64,000 bases of DNA from contig NZ_CP016282.1 of assembly GCF_001679725.1 (NCBI RefSeq), positions 2,728,001 to 2,792,000 of the forward strand. The letters are read 5' to 3'. This document shows, in pieces, positions 8,221-17,031 of this stretch. The stretch is from Cryobacterium arcticum. GTDB taxonomy: Bacteria > Actinomycetota > Actinomycetes > Actinomycetales > Microbacteriaceae. A model generated the notes under the pieces. It ran no database searches, was not told where the DNA came from, and saw nothing but the letters and a program-made list of their open reading frames with translations. The position numbers and the translations under genes were made by a program. The stretch's first letter is position 1. Each line of letters begins with the position of its first letter.

Positions 8221-9516
8221 CTACGCCCCGGCGAAGAAGGCCGTGATCGCCGCAGAGAGCGAGAACGGGTCGTTCACGTGCGCCAGCTCCCGGGCCGAGT
8301 GCATCGACAGCAGCGGCACACCCACGTCCACGGTACGGATGCCCAGCCGGGTGGCGGTGAGCGGCCCGATGGTGGAGCCGCAGGGCACGGTGTTGTTCGA
8401 CACGAACTCCTGGTACGGCACGCCGGCGGCGGCGCTGCAGCGCGCCCAGAGGGCCGCGCCCGCCGCATCCGTGGCGTAACGCTGGTTGCCGTTGATCTTC
8501 AACAGCGGGCCACGCCCGGCCAGGGGCAGGTTCGCCGGGTCGTGCCGCTCCGGGTAGTTGGGGTGCACCGAGTGGCCGGCGTCGGCCGAGACGCACCAGG
8601 AGTCGGCGAAGGCGCGCAGCCGCTCGGACACCGTGGCGCCGAGGTCGTCGCCGATACGGCTGAGGATGTCCTCGAGCATCGGCCCGCTCGCGCCGGAGCG
8701 GGACTGCGACCCGAGCTCCTCGTGGTCGAAGGCCGCCAGCACGCTGATCGCCTCGTCGTTCTCGGAGACCTCGAGCAGGGCGGTGAGGCCGGCGTGCACC
8801 GAGGTGAGGTTGTCCATCCGGCCGGCGGCGAACAGCTCGTTGTCGAGCCCGAACCGGGCCGGCGGGTTGGTGTCGGCGGTGAGGATGTCGTAGCCGGCGA
8901 CATCGGCACCGTCCACCCCGGCGAGCGCGGCGAGGTGCCCGATCAGGTCGGCCTGACGCAGGTCCCCCACGCCGAAGACCGGGTTGAGGTGCCGCTGCCG
9001 GTCGAGGCTGAGCGCCTCGTTGGCGGTGCGGTCCAGGTGCACGGCCAGCTGCGGGATGCGCAGGAACGGGCCGGTGCGCACGAGGTGCTCGACCCCGTCG
9101 GTGGTGACCAGGCGGCCGGCGAGTTCGAGTTCCCGGTCGAGCCAGGAGTTGGCCAGCGGCCCGCCGTAGACCTCCACGCCGGCCTGCAGCCAGCCGTAGG
9201 AGCCGGTGGTGGGCTTGGGCTTGAGCTTGAACCCGGGCGAGTCGGTGTGTGCGCCGAGGATGCGGAACGGCGTGGTGGGCTGCGCCCCGGTGGGCTGCAC
9301 CCACGCGACGATGGCGCCGTCCCGCACCACGTAGTACCGGCCGGCGCGGCCGGGGCCCCGGCCCGGGTCGACCTCCGACCAGTCGTCGGCCTCGTCGCGC
9401 CGCACGAACCCGGCGGCGGCCAGCCGGCTGGCCGCCTCTGCGGCCGCATGGTAGGACGAGGGCGACGCCGTGATGAAGCCCGCGAGGTCGTCGATATATG
9501 CCGAAAGCGAAGTCAT
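8221..9516 (-). CDS. M18 family aminopeptidase
   Basis: A 431-residue cytosolic metalloaminopeptidase of family M18 (aspartyl/leucyl aminopeptidase type, ApeB-like). It cleaves N-terminal residues from peptides using two metal ions. Family motifs and ligands are present: GAHTDSPGFKLKP (His and first Asp), DHEELGSQSRSGA (catalytic Glu pair), DAGHSVHPNYPERHDP, and SNNTVPCGSTIGPL with LLSMHSARE (last His). Length fits the family. ATG 9516 is chosen because the protein homology begins there and GGAGGA lies just upstream; the longer open frame to 9699 adds an unrelated arginine-rich segment. It is divergent from the GH65 gene. Confidence 0.92.
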   Translation of the reverse strand: MTSLSAYIDDLAGFITASPSSYHAAAEAASRLAAAGFVRRDEADDWSEVDPGRGPGRAGRYYVVRDGAIVAWVQPTGAQPTTPFRILGAHTDSPGFKLKPKPTTGSYGWLQAGVEVYGGPLANSWLDRELELAGRLVTTDGVEHLVRTGPFLRIPQLAVHLDRTANEALSLDRQRHLNPVFGVGDLRQADLIGHLAALAGVDGADVAGYDILTADTNPPARFGLDNELFAAGRMDNLTSVHAGLTALLEVSENDEAISVLAAFDHEELGSQSRSGASGPMLEDILSRIGDDLGATVSERLRAFADSWCVSADAGHSVHPNYPERHDPANLPLAGRGPLLKINGNQRYATDAAGAALWARCSAAAGVPYQEFVSNNTVPCGSTIGPLTATRLGIRTVDVGVPLLSMHSARELAHVNDPFSLSAAITAFFAGA

Positions 9517-9610
9517 TCCTCCATCCTCTCGCAGCTTGGCCGGCCGCACCTCGACAAGGTGCCCGTGCGGTGCAACTCTCAGGAGCGTGAGGGTATGACT
9601 GGAGGCTGAC

Positions 9611-12256
9611 GTGTACGAAACGGACCCGTGGGTGCTGCGCTTCGACGGGTTCGACCCCGCCGCCGAGGGCCACCGCGAGGCCCTCTGCACGCTGGGCAAC
9701 GGCTACTGGGGCACCCGGGGTGCCGCGCCGGAGGCCCGCACCGATGCCGTGCACTACCCCGGCACCTACCTCGCCGGCGTCTACAACCCGCTCAGCACCG
9801 AGGTGCACCTGGGCGAGGCCGTCGGCGACGTGCTCGGCGACACGCTCGGCACGGCCGGCGGACCGGGCATCCGCACCCCGTTCGAACCTCCGGCCGAGGG
9901 CCCGGCGCCGGGCGGACGGGCCGCCCACGTGCGGAACGACGAACACATGGTGAACGCGCCGAACTGGCTCCCGCTCTGGTTCCGCACCGGCGGCGGTCCC
10001 GGCAGCAGCAGCGTGGGCGACTTCTCCGCCCCCGACACGGGCTGGTTCCATCCGGAGACCGCCGAGCTCCTCGAGTACCGCCAGGAACTGGACCTGCGCC
10101 GGGGCCTGCTCTCCCGCGTGCTGCGCTACCGGGATACCCGCGGCCACGTCACCCGGGTGCAGAGCCGCCGCTTCGTCTCCCAGGCCTCCCCGCACGTCGC
10201 CGTGCTCGAGACCACCTTCACGGCGGAGGACTGGTCGGGGCCGCTCACCGTGCGCTCGGCCATCGACGGGCGGGTCGCCAACCGCAATGTGGCCGCCGAC
10301 AGGCTGCTGGCCCACCTGCACCTGATGCCGCGCACGGCCCGCGAGCTCAACGAGGACTCGGTGCTCCTCGAGGTCGAGACGACCCGGTCGGGCATCCACA
10401 TCGCCATGGCCGCCCGCACCCGGGCCTACGCCGGCACCGGTGCCGGGCAGGTGCGCCTGGAACCCGCCCGCCGGTTCCTCACCGACTCCAGCCGCTGGGT
10501 CGCGCACGAGTTCGACCTCGCCCTCGAACGCGGCGTTCCGCTGCGGGTCGAGAAGGTCGTGGTGGTCAGCACCTCCCGGGACCGGGCCGTGGTCTCGGCG
10601 CCCACGGCAGTGGCCACCTGGCTGGCCCGCATCGACGAACCGCTGTCCCTGCTGGCCGCGCACGAGCGCGAGTGGCAGATCCTCTGGGACGAGTTCGCGG
10701 TGCACCTGCACAGCGGGGCGCACCAGTCGCTCGCGCTGAACCTGAACACCTTCCACGTGCTGCAGACCGTGGCCGCTGTGGACGCCGACCTCGACGCGGG
10801 CGTTCCTGCCAGGGGCCTGCACGGCGAGGGCTACCGCGGGCACGTGTTCTGGGACGAGGTGTTCGTCTACCCCGTACTCACCCTGCGCCGGCCCGACCTC
10901 AGCCGGGCGCTGCTCGGGTACCGGTACCGGCGGCTCGGCGAGGCCCGGGCTGCAGCCAGAGCGGCCGGGCACGAGGGCGCGCGCTTCCCCTGGCAGAGCG
11001 GCATCGACGGGCGCGACGTCACCCCCACCGAACTGTTCAACCCGCGCACCAACCGGTGGATGCCCGACCACTCCGGCCTGCAGCACCACGTCGGCCTTGC
11101 CCTGGCCTACAGCGTCTGGGGCTACTACCAGGCCACCGGGGACGTGGACTACCTCATCGAGCAGGGCGCCGAGCTTCTGCTGGAGATCGCCCGGTTCTTC
11201 GCGAGCCTCACCGAGTACGACGAGACCGACGACCGCTACGACATCGGCGGCACCATGGGGCCCGACGAGTTCCACGACGGCCTGCCCGGGCACCCCGGCG
11301 AGGGCCTGCGGAACAACGCGTACACGAACATCTTCGCCGCGTGGGTGCTGCGCCGGGCCGTGGACACCGTCGCCCTGCTCGAGGGCCGCTCCTGCCGGCC
11401 GCTCTGGAACCGGCTGCGGTTGCGCCCGGACGAGGTGGACACCTGGGAGACCATCGGCCGCCGGCTGCGGGTGCCCTTCCACGCCGACGGGGTGATCAGC
11501 CAGTTCGAGGGCTACGAGAACCTCCCCGAACTGGATTGGGACCGCTACCGGGCCCAGTACGGCGCCCACGACGGGTCGCTCGGGCGCCTGGACCTGATCC
11601 TCAACGCCGAGGGTGACAGCACCAACAACTACCGGGTCGCCAAGCAGGCCGATGTGCTCATGCTGCTCTACCTGTTCTCCGCCGAGGAGCTGCGGGAGCT
11701 GATCGAGGAACTCGGCTACTCACTCTCCCCCGACCTGATCCGGCGCACCGTGGACTTCTACCGTCAGCGGTCCACGCACGGGTCGACGCTGAGCAACGTC
11801 GTGCATTCCTGGGTGGACGCCCGCGCCGACCGGGAACGGTCCTGGACCTCGCTCTGTGCGGCACTGGACAGCGACATCGGCGACATCCAGGGCGGCACCA
11901 CCCACGAGGGCATCCACCTGGGCGCCATGGCCGGCTCCGTCGACATGGTCGTGCGCTGCTACACGGGGCTGGAGATCCGGGACGACATGCTCTGGTTGCA
12001 CCCGGTGCTGCCCACCCAGTTGGACAAGATCGCCTTCAGCATCAACTACCGGGAGCAGCCGATCCGACTGGAGGTCACTCCGGGCAACCTGCGGTTGCAG
12101 CTGCCCAGTGGTGGGGCGCGGCCGATCCGGGTGCGGGTCGAGGGCCGGGAGGCGCAGCTCTACCCGGGCCAGACCCACGACTTCCTGCTGAGCCCGCCGG
12201 AGAGCAGCCCGCCGGCGAGCCCGGCAGGCGAAGGCACTGTCAGCGGCCACCGTTAG
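9611..12256 (+). CDS. Glycoside hydrolase family 65 protein
   Basis: An 881-residue GH65 protein, a family of inverting phosphorylases and hydrolases acting on maltose, trehalose, kojibiose or related alpha-glucosides. Domains in order are an N-terminal beta-sandwich (about 1-290), a linker, the (alpha/alpha)6 catalytic barrel (about 350-740) and a small C-terminal beta-sheet domain. The barrel carries HGEGYRGHVFWDEVF, QSGIDGRD and IGGTMGPDEFHDG, in which the Glu at about residue 552 is the general acid. The C-terminal part includes THEGIHLGAMAGSVD. GTG 9611 has GGAGG 6 nt upstream. No beta-phosphoglucomutase gene is adjacent, so the specific substrate is open. Confidence 0.92.
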   Translation: MYETDPWVLRFDGFDPAAEGHREALCTLGNGYWGTRGAAPEARTDAVHYPGTYLAGVYNPLSTEVHLGEAVGDVLGDTLGTAGGPGIRTPFEPPAEGPAPGGRAAHVRNDEHMVNAPNWLPLWFRTGGGPGSSSVGDFSAPDTGWFHPETAELLEYRQELDLRRGLLSRVLRYRDTRGHVTRVQSRRFVSQASPHVAVLETTFTAEDWSGPLTVRSAIDGRVANRNVAADRLLAHLHLMPRTARELNEDSVLLEVETTRSGIHIAMAARTRAYAGTGAGQVRLEPARRFLTDSSRWVAHEFDLALERGVPLRVEKVVVVSTSRDRAVVSAPTAVATWLARIDEPLSLLAAHEREWQILWDEFAVHLHSGAHQSLALNLNTFHVLQTVAAVDADLDAGVPARGLHGEGYRGHVFWDEVFVYPVLTLRRPDLSRALLGYRYRRLGEARAAARAAGHEGARFPWQSGIDGRDVTPTELFNPRTNRWMPDHSGLQHHVGLALAYSVWGYYQATGDVDYLIEQGAELLLEIARFFASLTEYDETDDRYDIGGTMGPDEFHDGLPGHPGEGLRNNAYTNIFAAWVLRRAVDTVALLEGRSCRPLWNRLRLRPDEVDTWETIGRRLRVPFHADGVISQFEGYENLPELDWDRYRAQYGAHDGSLGRLDLILNAEGDSTNNYRVAKQADVLMLLYLFSAEELRELIEELGYSLSPDLIRRTVDFYRQRSTHGSTLSNVVHSWVDARADRERSWTSLCAALDSDIGDIQGGTTHEGIHLGAMAGSVDMVVRCYTGLEIRDDMLWLHPVLPTQLDKIAFSINYREQPIRLEVTPGNLRLQLPSGGARPIRVRVEGREAQLYPGQTHDFLLSPPESSPPASPAGEGTVSGHR

Positions 12257-12259
12257 CCT
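12254..12259 (+). promoter_or_regulatory. -10 box TAGCCT for leaderless PPOX gene
   Basis: TAGCCT overlaps the stop codon of the GH65 gene and lies 6 nt before ATG 12266. The PPOX-recQ pair can thus be transcribed independently of GH65. Confidence 0.55.
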
Positions 12260-12265
12260 GAGGGC

Positions 12266-12745
12266 ATGGCCAGAAACATCGCGACCTCCACCACCGTCCC
12301 CCTGTCCGAGATGCTCGCGTTCGTGCGCCCCCGGCACCGGATGCTCCTGGCCACCACCCGCACCGACGGCCGGCCGCAGATGTCGCCGGTCTCCGGCGGC
12401 GTCGACGACGAGGGCCGCATCGTGATCTCCTCGTATCCGTCTCGGGCGAAGACCCGCAACGCCGAACGCGACCCGCAGACCTCGGTGCTGGTGCTCTCGG
12501 ACGAGTGGGACGGCGCCTGGGTGCAGGTGGACGGCACGGCCGAGATCCTGCACATGCCCGAGGCCGGCGACGGCCTGGTCGACTACTTCCGCTGCGTAGC
12601 CGGCGAGCACCCGAACTGGGACGAGTACCGGGAGGCCATGACGCTGCAGGACAAATCGCTCATCCGCATCACCCCCACCAGGTGGAGCCCGATTGCCACG
12701 GGCGGCTTCCCGGCCGACGTCGCCGCCCGGCTCGACGCACTGTGA
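12266..12745 (+). CDS. PPOX-class (F420-dependent type) oxidoreductase
   Basis: A 159-residue split-barrel flavin/F420-binding protein of the pyridoxamine-phosphate-oxidase-like superfamily. The first strand pair RHRMLLATTRTDGRPQMSPV and SGGVDDEGRIVISS is the usual cofactor-binding start. SRAKTRNAERDPQTSVLVL contains the conserved K-x-R-N-x-x-x-D-P element typical of the actinobacterial F420-dependent group. C-terminal KSLIRITPTRWSP closes the barrel. It probably reduces or binds F420 or FMN with an unknown small-molecule substrate. It starts leaderlessly and its stop codon overlaps the start of the helicase gene (GTGA), coupling the two. Confidence 0.85.
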   Translation: MARNIATSTTVPLSEMLAFVRPRHRMLLATTRTDGRPQMSPVSGGVDDEGRIVISSYPSRAKTRNAERDPQTSVLVLSDEWDGAWVQVDGTAEILHMPEAGDGLVDYFRCVAGEHPNWDEYREAMTLQDKSLIRITPTRWSPIATGGFPADVAARLDAL

Positions 12746-14883
12746 CCAGCAGCTCCGTGACGGCCACCAGGACCGCCGCCCTCGAGATCCTGCGCACCCT
12801 CGTCGGCCGGCCGGACGCCGACTTCCACGAGGGCCAGTACGAGGCCATCGAAACTCTCGTCGACCACCGGCGCCGCGCCCTCGTGGTGCAGCGCACCGGT
12901 TGGGGCAAGTCGGCGGTCTACTTCGTGGCCACCCTGCTGCTCCGCCGTCAGGGCACCGGCCCCACCATCCTGGTGTCGCCGCTGCTGGCGCTCATGCGCG
13001 ACCAGGTGGCCGCCGCCGCCCGGGCCGGCGTGCGCGCCGTGTCGATCAACTCCGCCAATGCGCACGAGTGGACCGACGTGCTCGCCGCGCTTCGCGCCGA
13101 CGAGGTCGACGTGCTGCTGGTCTCCCCCGAGAGGCTCAACAACCCGTCCTTCCGCGACGAGCAGCTGCCCGCCCTGCTCGAGCGGGCCGGCCTGCTCGTG
13201 GTCGACGAAGCGCACTGCATCTCCGACTGGGGCCACGACTTCCGGCCTGACTACCGGCGGCTGCGCGACCTCATCGCGGCCATGCCGGCCGGGGTCCCCG
13301 TGCTCGCCACCACGGCCACGGCCAACAGCCGGGTGGTGACGGATGTGGCTGAGCAGGTTGCGAGGGGGGTCTCGACAGGCTCGACCGACGATGTCGTCAC
13401 CATCCGTGGCCCGCTCGCCCGCGCGTCGCTGCGCCTCGGCGTGCTGCGGCTGCCCGACTCCCGGGCCCGGCTGGCCTGGCTGCTCAGCCACCTGGCCGAG
13501 CTGCCGGGCAGCGGCATCATTTATACCCTCACGGTCTCCGCCGCCGAAGACACCGCGCGGCTGCTGAGGGAGGCCGGGCACGCCGTGCGGGCCTACACCG
13601 GCCAGACCGACACGACCGAACGCGAGGAGTCGGAGGGGCTGCTCAAGGCCAACCAGGTGAAAGCGCTCGTGGCCACGAGCGCACTGGGCATGGGATTCGA
13701 CAAGCCCGACCTGGGCTTCGTGCTGCACCTGGGCGCCCCCAGCTCCCCCGTCGCCTACTACCAGCAGGTGGGTCGTGCCGGCCGCGCCACCGAGAACGCC
13801 GACGTGCTGTTGCTGCCCGGTGTGGAAGACGAGGCGATCTGGCAGTACTTCGCGACCTCGTCGATGCCCAGCCAGAACCAGGCCGAGGCCGTCCTGGCCG
13901 CGCTGCACGCCAACGGCGGCGCCCCGCTGTCGACCCCGGCCCTCGAGGCCCGGGTGGACCTGCGCCGTTCCCCGCTGGAGCTGCTGCTCAAGGTGCTCGA
14001 CGTGGACGGCGCCGTGCGCCGGGTCAGCGGCGGCTGGGTGGCCACCGGGCAACCGTGGGTCTACGACCGGGACCGGTACGAGCGCATCGGCGCGGCCCGC
14101 CTCGCCGAGCAGAACGCCATGCTCGACTACGAACGCATCACCGGTTGCCGCATGGAGTTCCTGCAGCGCGCCCTCGACGACGACACCGCCGTACCCTGCG
14201 GCCGCTGCGACAACTGCACAGCGCCCTGGTATCCCACCGACGTGTCGGCCTCGGCCGCGAGCACCGCCGGGTCGGCCCTCGACCGGGTGGGCGTGGCCCT
14301 CGACCCCCGCGCCCAGTGGCCCACCGGCGCCGACCGGCTGGGCGTGAGCGCCAAGGGCCGCATCGACCCTGGCGACCGGCTCCTCGGCGGCCGTTCGCTC
14401 GCCCGGCTCACCGACCTGGGCTGGGGCAACACCCTGCGCGACGTGTTCGCGCCCGGCACCCCGGATGCGCCCGCCTCGGCGGCGCTCAAGGCCGCCTGCG
14501 TCCGGGTCCTCGCCGAATGGGGCTGGGCCGAGCGGCCCGTCGGCGTGGTGGCCATGCCGTCGCGCTCGCATCCGCAGCTCGTGGCCTCGGTGGCCGCCGA
14601 ACTCAGCCGGGTGGGCCGGCTGCCCCTCCTGGGCTCCCTCGACCTGGTCGGGACGGGGCCGACGGGCGACTCGGGCGGCAACAGCGCCTACCGGCTCTCC
14701 AGCGTCTGGGGAGGCTTCGAGGTGGGCGCAGAGCTCGCCGCGAGCCTCGCCGGGGCCACCGGTCCGGTGCTGCTGGTCGACGACCTCGCCGACAGCCGCT
14801 GGACGCTCACGGTGGCCGGGCGGCTGCTGCGGCGCGCTGGGGCACCCGGCGTGCTCCCGTTCACGCTGGCACTGCGGTCGTAA
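12742..14883 (+). CDS. RecQ-type DNA helicase with C-terminal PRTase-like domain
   Basis: A 713-residue superfamily 2 helicase, RecQ type, for 3'-5' unwinding in recombination or repair. Motif I is GWGKS (about 53-57), motif II is DEAHCISDWGHDFRPDYR (about 154-171), motif III is ATTATAN, and motifs V/VI are LGMGFDKPD and YYQQVGRAGR. The zinc-binding cluster PCGRCDNC is near residue 484. The region after about 595 does not belong to RecQ: VGVVAMPSRSHPQ, then LLVDDLADSRWTLT (about 677-690) is the PRPP-loop pattern of type I phosphoribosyltransferases, as in ComF-like proteins. Residues about 209-217 (GVSTGSTDD) are encoded by a dispersed-repeat core. GTG 12742 overlaps the upstream stop codon by 4 bp. 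Confidence 0.88.
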   Translation: MTSSSVTATRTAALEILRTLVGRPDADFHEGQYEAIETLVDHRRRALVVQRTGWGKSAVYFVATLLLRRQGTGPTILVSPLLALMRDQVAAAARAGVRAVSINSANAHEWTDVLAALRADEVDVLLVSPERLNNPSFRDEQLPALLERAGLLVVDEAHCISDWGHDFRPDYRRLRDLIAAMPAGVPVLATTATANSRVVTDVAEQVARGVSTGSTDDVVTIRGPLARASLRLGVLRLPDSRARLAWLLSHLAELPGSGIIYTLTVSAAEDTARLLREAGHAVRAYTGQTDTTEREESEGLLKANQVKALVATSALGMGFDKPDLGFVLHLGAPSSPVAYYQQVGRAGRATENADVLLLPGVEDEAIWQYFATSSMPSQNQAEAVLAALHANGGAPLSTPALEARVDLRRSPLELLLKVLDVDGAVRRVSGGWVATGQPWVYDRDRYERIGAARLAEQNAMLDYERITGCRMEFLQRALDDDTAVPCGRCDNCTAPWYPTDVSASAASTAGSALDRVGVALDPRAQWPTGADRLGVSAKGRIDPGDRLLGGRSLARLTDLGWGNTLRDVFAPGTPDAPASAALKAACVRVLAEWGWAERPVGVVAMPSRSHPQLVASVAAELSRVGRLPLLGSLDLVGTGPTGDSGGNSAYRLSSVWGGFEVGAELAASLAGATGPVLLVDDLADSRWTLTVAGRLLRRAGAPGVLPFTLALRS
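13368..13395 (+). repeat. Dispersed repeat core inside recQ-like gene
   Basis: GGTCTCGACAGGCTCGACC (13368-13386) followed by GACGAT. This is the same core and right flank as in the arrays around 41.4 and 43.6 kb and the copy at 56.65 kb. It is in frame and adds about nine residues between helicase motifs III and IV. Confidence 0.7.
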
Positions 14884-14906
14884 GGCGGGTCAGACGCGCA
14901 GGCGCC

Positions 14907-15935
14907 TCACCTCACGACGTGGAGCCGAAAGCTCTCCCGTTCGCCCGCGTCGTTGGTGTCGTGGCCGTGCGCGGCGAGCACCGACAGCCGCACGAGGTCG
15001 GCCCCGCGCAGCCCCGGCCAGCCCTGCACAAGGCGCCGCCACTCGCTCGGCACCGCCGCCAGGCCCCACCGGGCGGCCAGCAGGGCGCCGGCGACGCCCG
15101 CCACGGCATCGGTGTTGCCGCCTCCACGCACCGCGGCCTCGACGCCCCGGCGGTAGTGGCCGGCATCCGAGGCGTCGGTGTGCACGATGGCCGACCAGGC
15201 GCCCTGCAGCGCCTGCACGACCCAGCCGTTGCGGGTGAAATCGCGCGGCTCGCGGCGTTCGGCGTGTCCGATCCGCGCCGACCAGAGCTCCCGCCGGCCC
15301 GGCGACAACGTGCCGAGGCCCACGCGCAGGTCGAGTTCGCCCTCGAGCACGGCGTGGCGGATCGCGAGGCCCCAGAGCACGCAGGCGTCCCCGGCATCCG
15401 TCTCACAGTGTGTGAGTTCGCTCAGCCCGCGGGCGGCGTCGGCGAGGGCGTCGGCGTCGTGCAGGTAGGCCAGAGCCACCGGGGCGGTGCGCAGCAGGCA
15501 CCCGTTCCCGGCGCTGCGGCCGATGCGTTCGTGCTGGTCGCGAGCGGCCCGGCGCACCGCCGCGGCGGTCGGCTCCGAGTTCCGGCGCCCCGAGTCCGGG
15601 CGCCCTGATTCGGCCGACAGGGCGGCCGCCAACTGGGTGCCGGCGAACGGCGCGGTCGTGGACCAGTCCACCCACTCGGCCACGATGAGGTCGAGGGTGG
15701 ACTCGTCACGCAGGTCGAGGCCGTCGGCCGCTGCCCGGGCCACGGGGACCGCCAATGCGGTGTAGTCGGTCCACTCCCCGCGCGCCCAGTGCGCACCGCC
15801 ACCGCCGCGCATTCCCACCGCCGCGGTGGGCGGCATCGGCCCGGCGAAGTCGTACCCGGCGCCCAGTGCATCGCCGCAGGCCATGCCGAGCAGGACCGCT
15901 GACGAACGATCGTGTTGGTGGATCGACAGTTTCAT
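14907..15935 (-). CDS. ADP-ribosylglycohydrolase family protein, degenerate metal site
   Basis: A 342-residue protein with the all-helical DraG/ARH fold, which normally removes ADP-ribose from proteins or small molecules with two Mg ions. Family landmarks are VLLGMACGDALGAGYDF (residues 14-30), GEWTDYTALAV (53-63), LTHCETDAGDACVLWG and GGGNTDAVAGVAGALL (271-286). Relative to the family consensus T-D-D-T and D-x-D-T, the positions here read T56-D57-Y58 and N274-T275-D276-A277, so three metal-ligand residues are replaced. The protein may be inactive, or may bind ADP-ribose or another ligand without hydrolysis. Start ATG 15935 has GAAGGAG 5 nt upstream. It is convergent with the helicase gene. 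Confidence 0.82.
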   Translation of the reverse strand: MKLSIHQHDRSSAVLLGMACGDALGAGYDFAGPMPPTAAVGMRGGGGAHWARGEWTDYTALAVPVARAAADGLDLRDESTLDLIVAEWVDWSTTAPFAGTQLAAALSAESGRPDSGRRNSEPTAAAVRRAARDQHERIGRSAGNGCLLRTAPVALAYLHDADALADAARGLSELTHCETDAGDACVLWGLAIRHAVLEGELDLRVGLGTLSPGRRELWSARIGHAERREPRDFTRNGWVVQALQGAWSAIVHTDASDAGHYRRGVEAAVRGGGNTDAVAGVAGALLAARWGLAAVPSEWRRLVQGWPGLRGADLVRLSVLAAHGHDTNDAGERESFRLHVVR

Positions 15936-16074
15936 GCGTACTCCTTCGGGTTGAGTGCGACCGCGGCAGCATATGCCGAAAGCCGATCCCCCGACAGGTG
16001 CCGGGCCGCGCCAGAACGGGGGCCAGAGCCGTCATGTGGCGACATCGGAATATCACCGGGGCCGCCGGACTTGT

Positions 16075-16080
16075 TAACCT
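16075..16080 (+). promoter_or_regulatory. -10 box TAACCT ahead of ABC importer operon
   Basis: TAACCT, then CGGAGT, then ATG at 16087. The 6-nt gap points to the upstream ATG and not to the later ATGs at 16195 or 16207 as the leaderless start. Confidence 0.5.
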
Positions 16081-16086
16081 CGGAGT

Positions 16087-17031
16087 ATGCCTTTCCGGCC
16101 AGTACAGCGCCGGAAGCAGCCTCTCGACCAGCGTCAGCACCACAGCCACCAGCACAGCCACCAGCACGGCCACAAGCCAGCGATCAGCAATTGGATGAAC
16201 ATTCACATGAAGCGCCACCTCGTCTCCGCCACCGTCCTCACCCTCGCCGCCGCGGTGGCCCTGGCCGGCTGCAGCGCCTCCGCGAGCGACTCCAGCGGCG
16301 CCGCCGGCTCCACGACCGGCACGGACGACTCGCTGAGTTCGGTACTCGAGTCCGGCACGCTCACGATCGGCACCGAAGGCACCTACCGGCCCTTCTCGTA
16401 CCACGCGGACGGCTCCGGCGACCTCACCGGCTACGACGTCGAGGTGGCCACGGCCGTCGCCGACCAGCTGGGCGTCAAAGCGAAGTTCGAAGAGACCCAG
16501 TGGGACGCCATCTTCGCCGGCCTCGAGGCCGGCCGGTTCGACACCATCGCCAACCAGGTCTCGATCACCCCCGAGCGTGAGGCGGCCTACGCCTTCTCCG
16601 CCCCGTACACCTACTCCACGGGCGTCATCGTGGTGCCGTCCGACAACACCTCGATCACCTCCTTCGACAGCCTGAACGGAAAGACCACGGCCCAGTCGCT
16701 CACGAGCAACTGGTACACCCTGGCCACCGAGAGCGGCGCCACCGTGCAGTCCGTGGAGGGCTGGGCCCAGTCGGTCGCCCTCGTCGAGCAGGGCCGCGTG
16801 GACGCCACCGTGAACGACAAGCTCACCTACCTCGACTACAAGAAGCAGACCGGCGCATCCGGCCTCAAGATCGCCGCCGAGACCACCGACCGGTCGGAGA
16901 GCGCCTTCGCCTTCGCCCAGGGCGGCACGGCCCTGGCCGACGCCGTGACGGATGCTCTCGCCACCCTGAGCGCCGACGGCACCCTGGCCGCGATCTCGGA
17001 CACCTACTTCGGGGCCGACGTCTCGAAGTGA
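16087..17031 (+). CDS. Amino-acid ABC transporter substrate-binding lipoprotein
   Basis: A solute-binding protein of family 3 (cystine or polar amino-acid type). The secreted domain starts SSVLESGTLTIGTEGTYRPF and includes GYDVEVATAVADQLGV, FDTIANQVSITPERE and VDATVNDKLTYLDY. NQVSITPERE is common in cystine-type binders. A lipoprotein signal follows ATG 16207 (MKRHLVSATVLTLAAAVALA) with the lipobox LAGC. If translation starts at ATG 16087, as the -10 spacing suggests, the protein gains 40 residues that include HHSHQHSHQHGH. The alternative starts 16195 and 16207 lack a clear ribosome binding site. The permease start overlaps its stop codon. Confidence 0.9.
   Translation: MPFRPVQRRKQPLDQRQHHSHQHSHQHGHKPAISNWMNIHMKRHLVSATVLTLAAAVALAGCSASASDSSGAAGSTTGTDDSLSSVLESGTLTIGTEGTYRPFSYHADGSGDLTGYDVEVATAVADQLGVKAKFEETQWDAIFAGLEAGRFDTIANQVSITPEREAAYAFSAPYTYSTGVIVVPSDNTSITSFDSLNGKTTAQSLTSNWYTLATESGATVQSVEGWAQSVALVEQGRVDATVNDKLTYLDYKKQTGASGLKIAAETTDRSESAFAFAQGGTALADAVTDALATLSADGTLAAISDTYFGADVSK

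Noticed and set aside
8195..11569. 1124-codon open frame antisense to GH65 and continuing into the aminopeptidase
   Set aside because: It covers two well supported genes; its antisense part has Arg/Gly/Val-rich shadow composition. Only its last part coincides with the real M18 gene in another frame.
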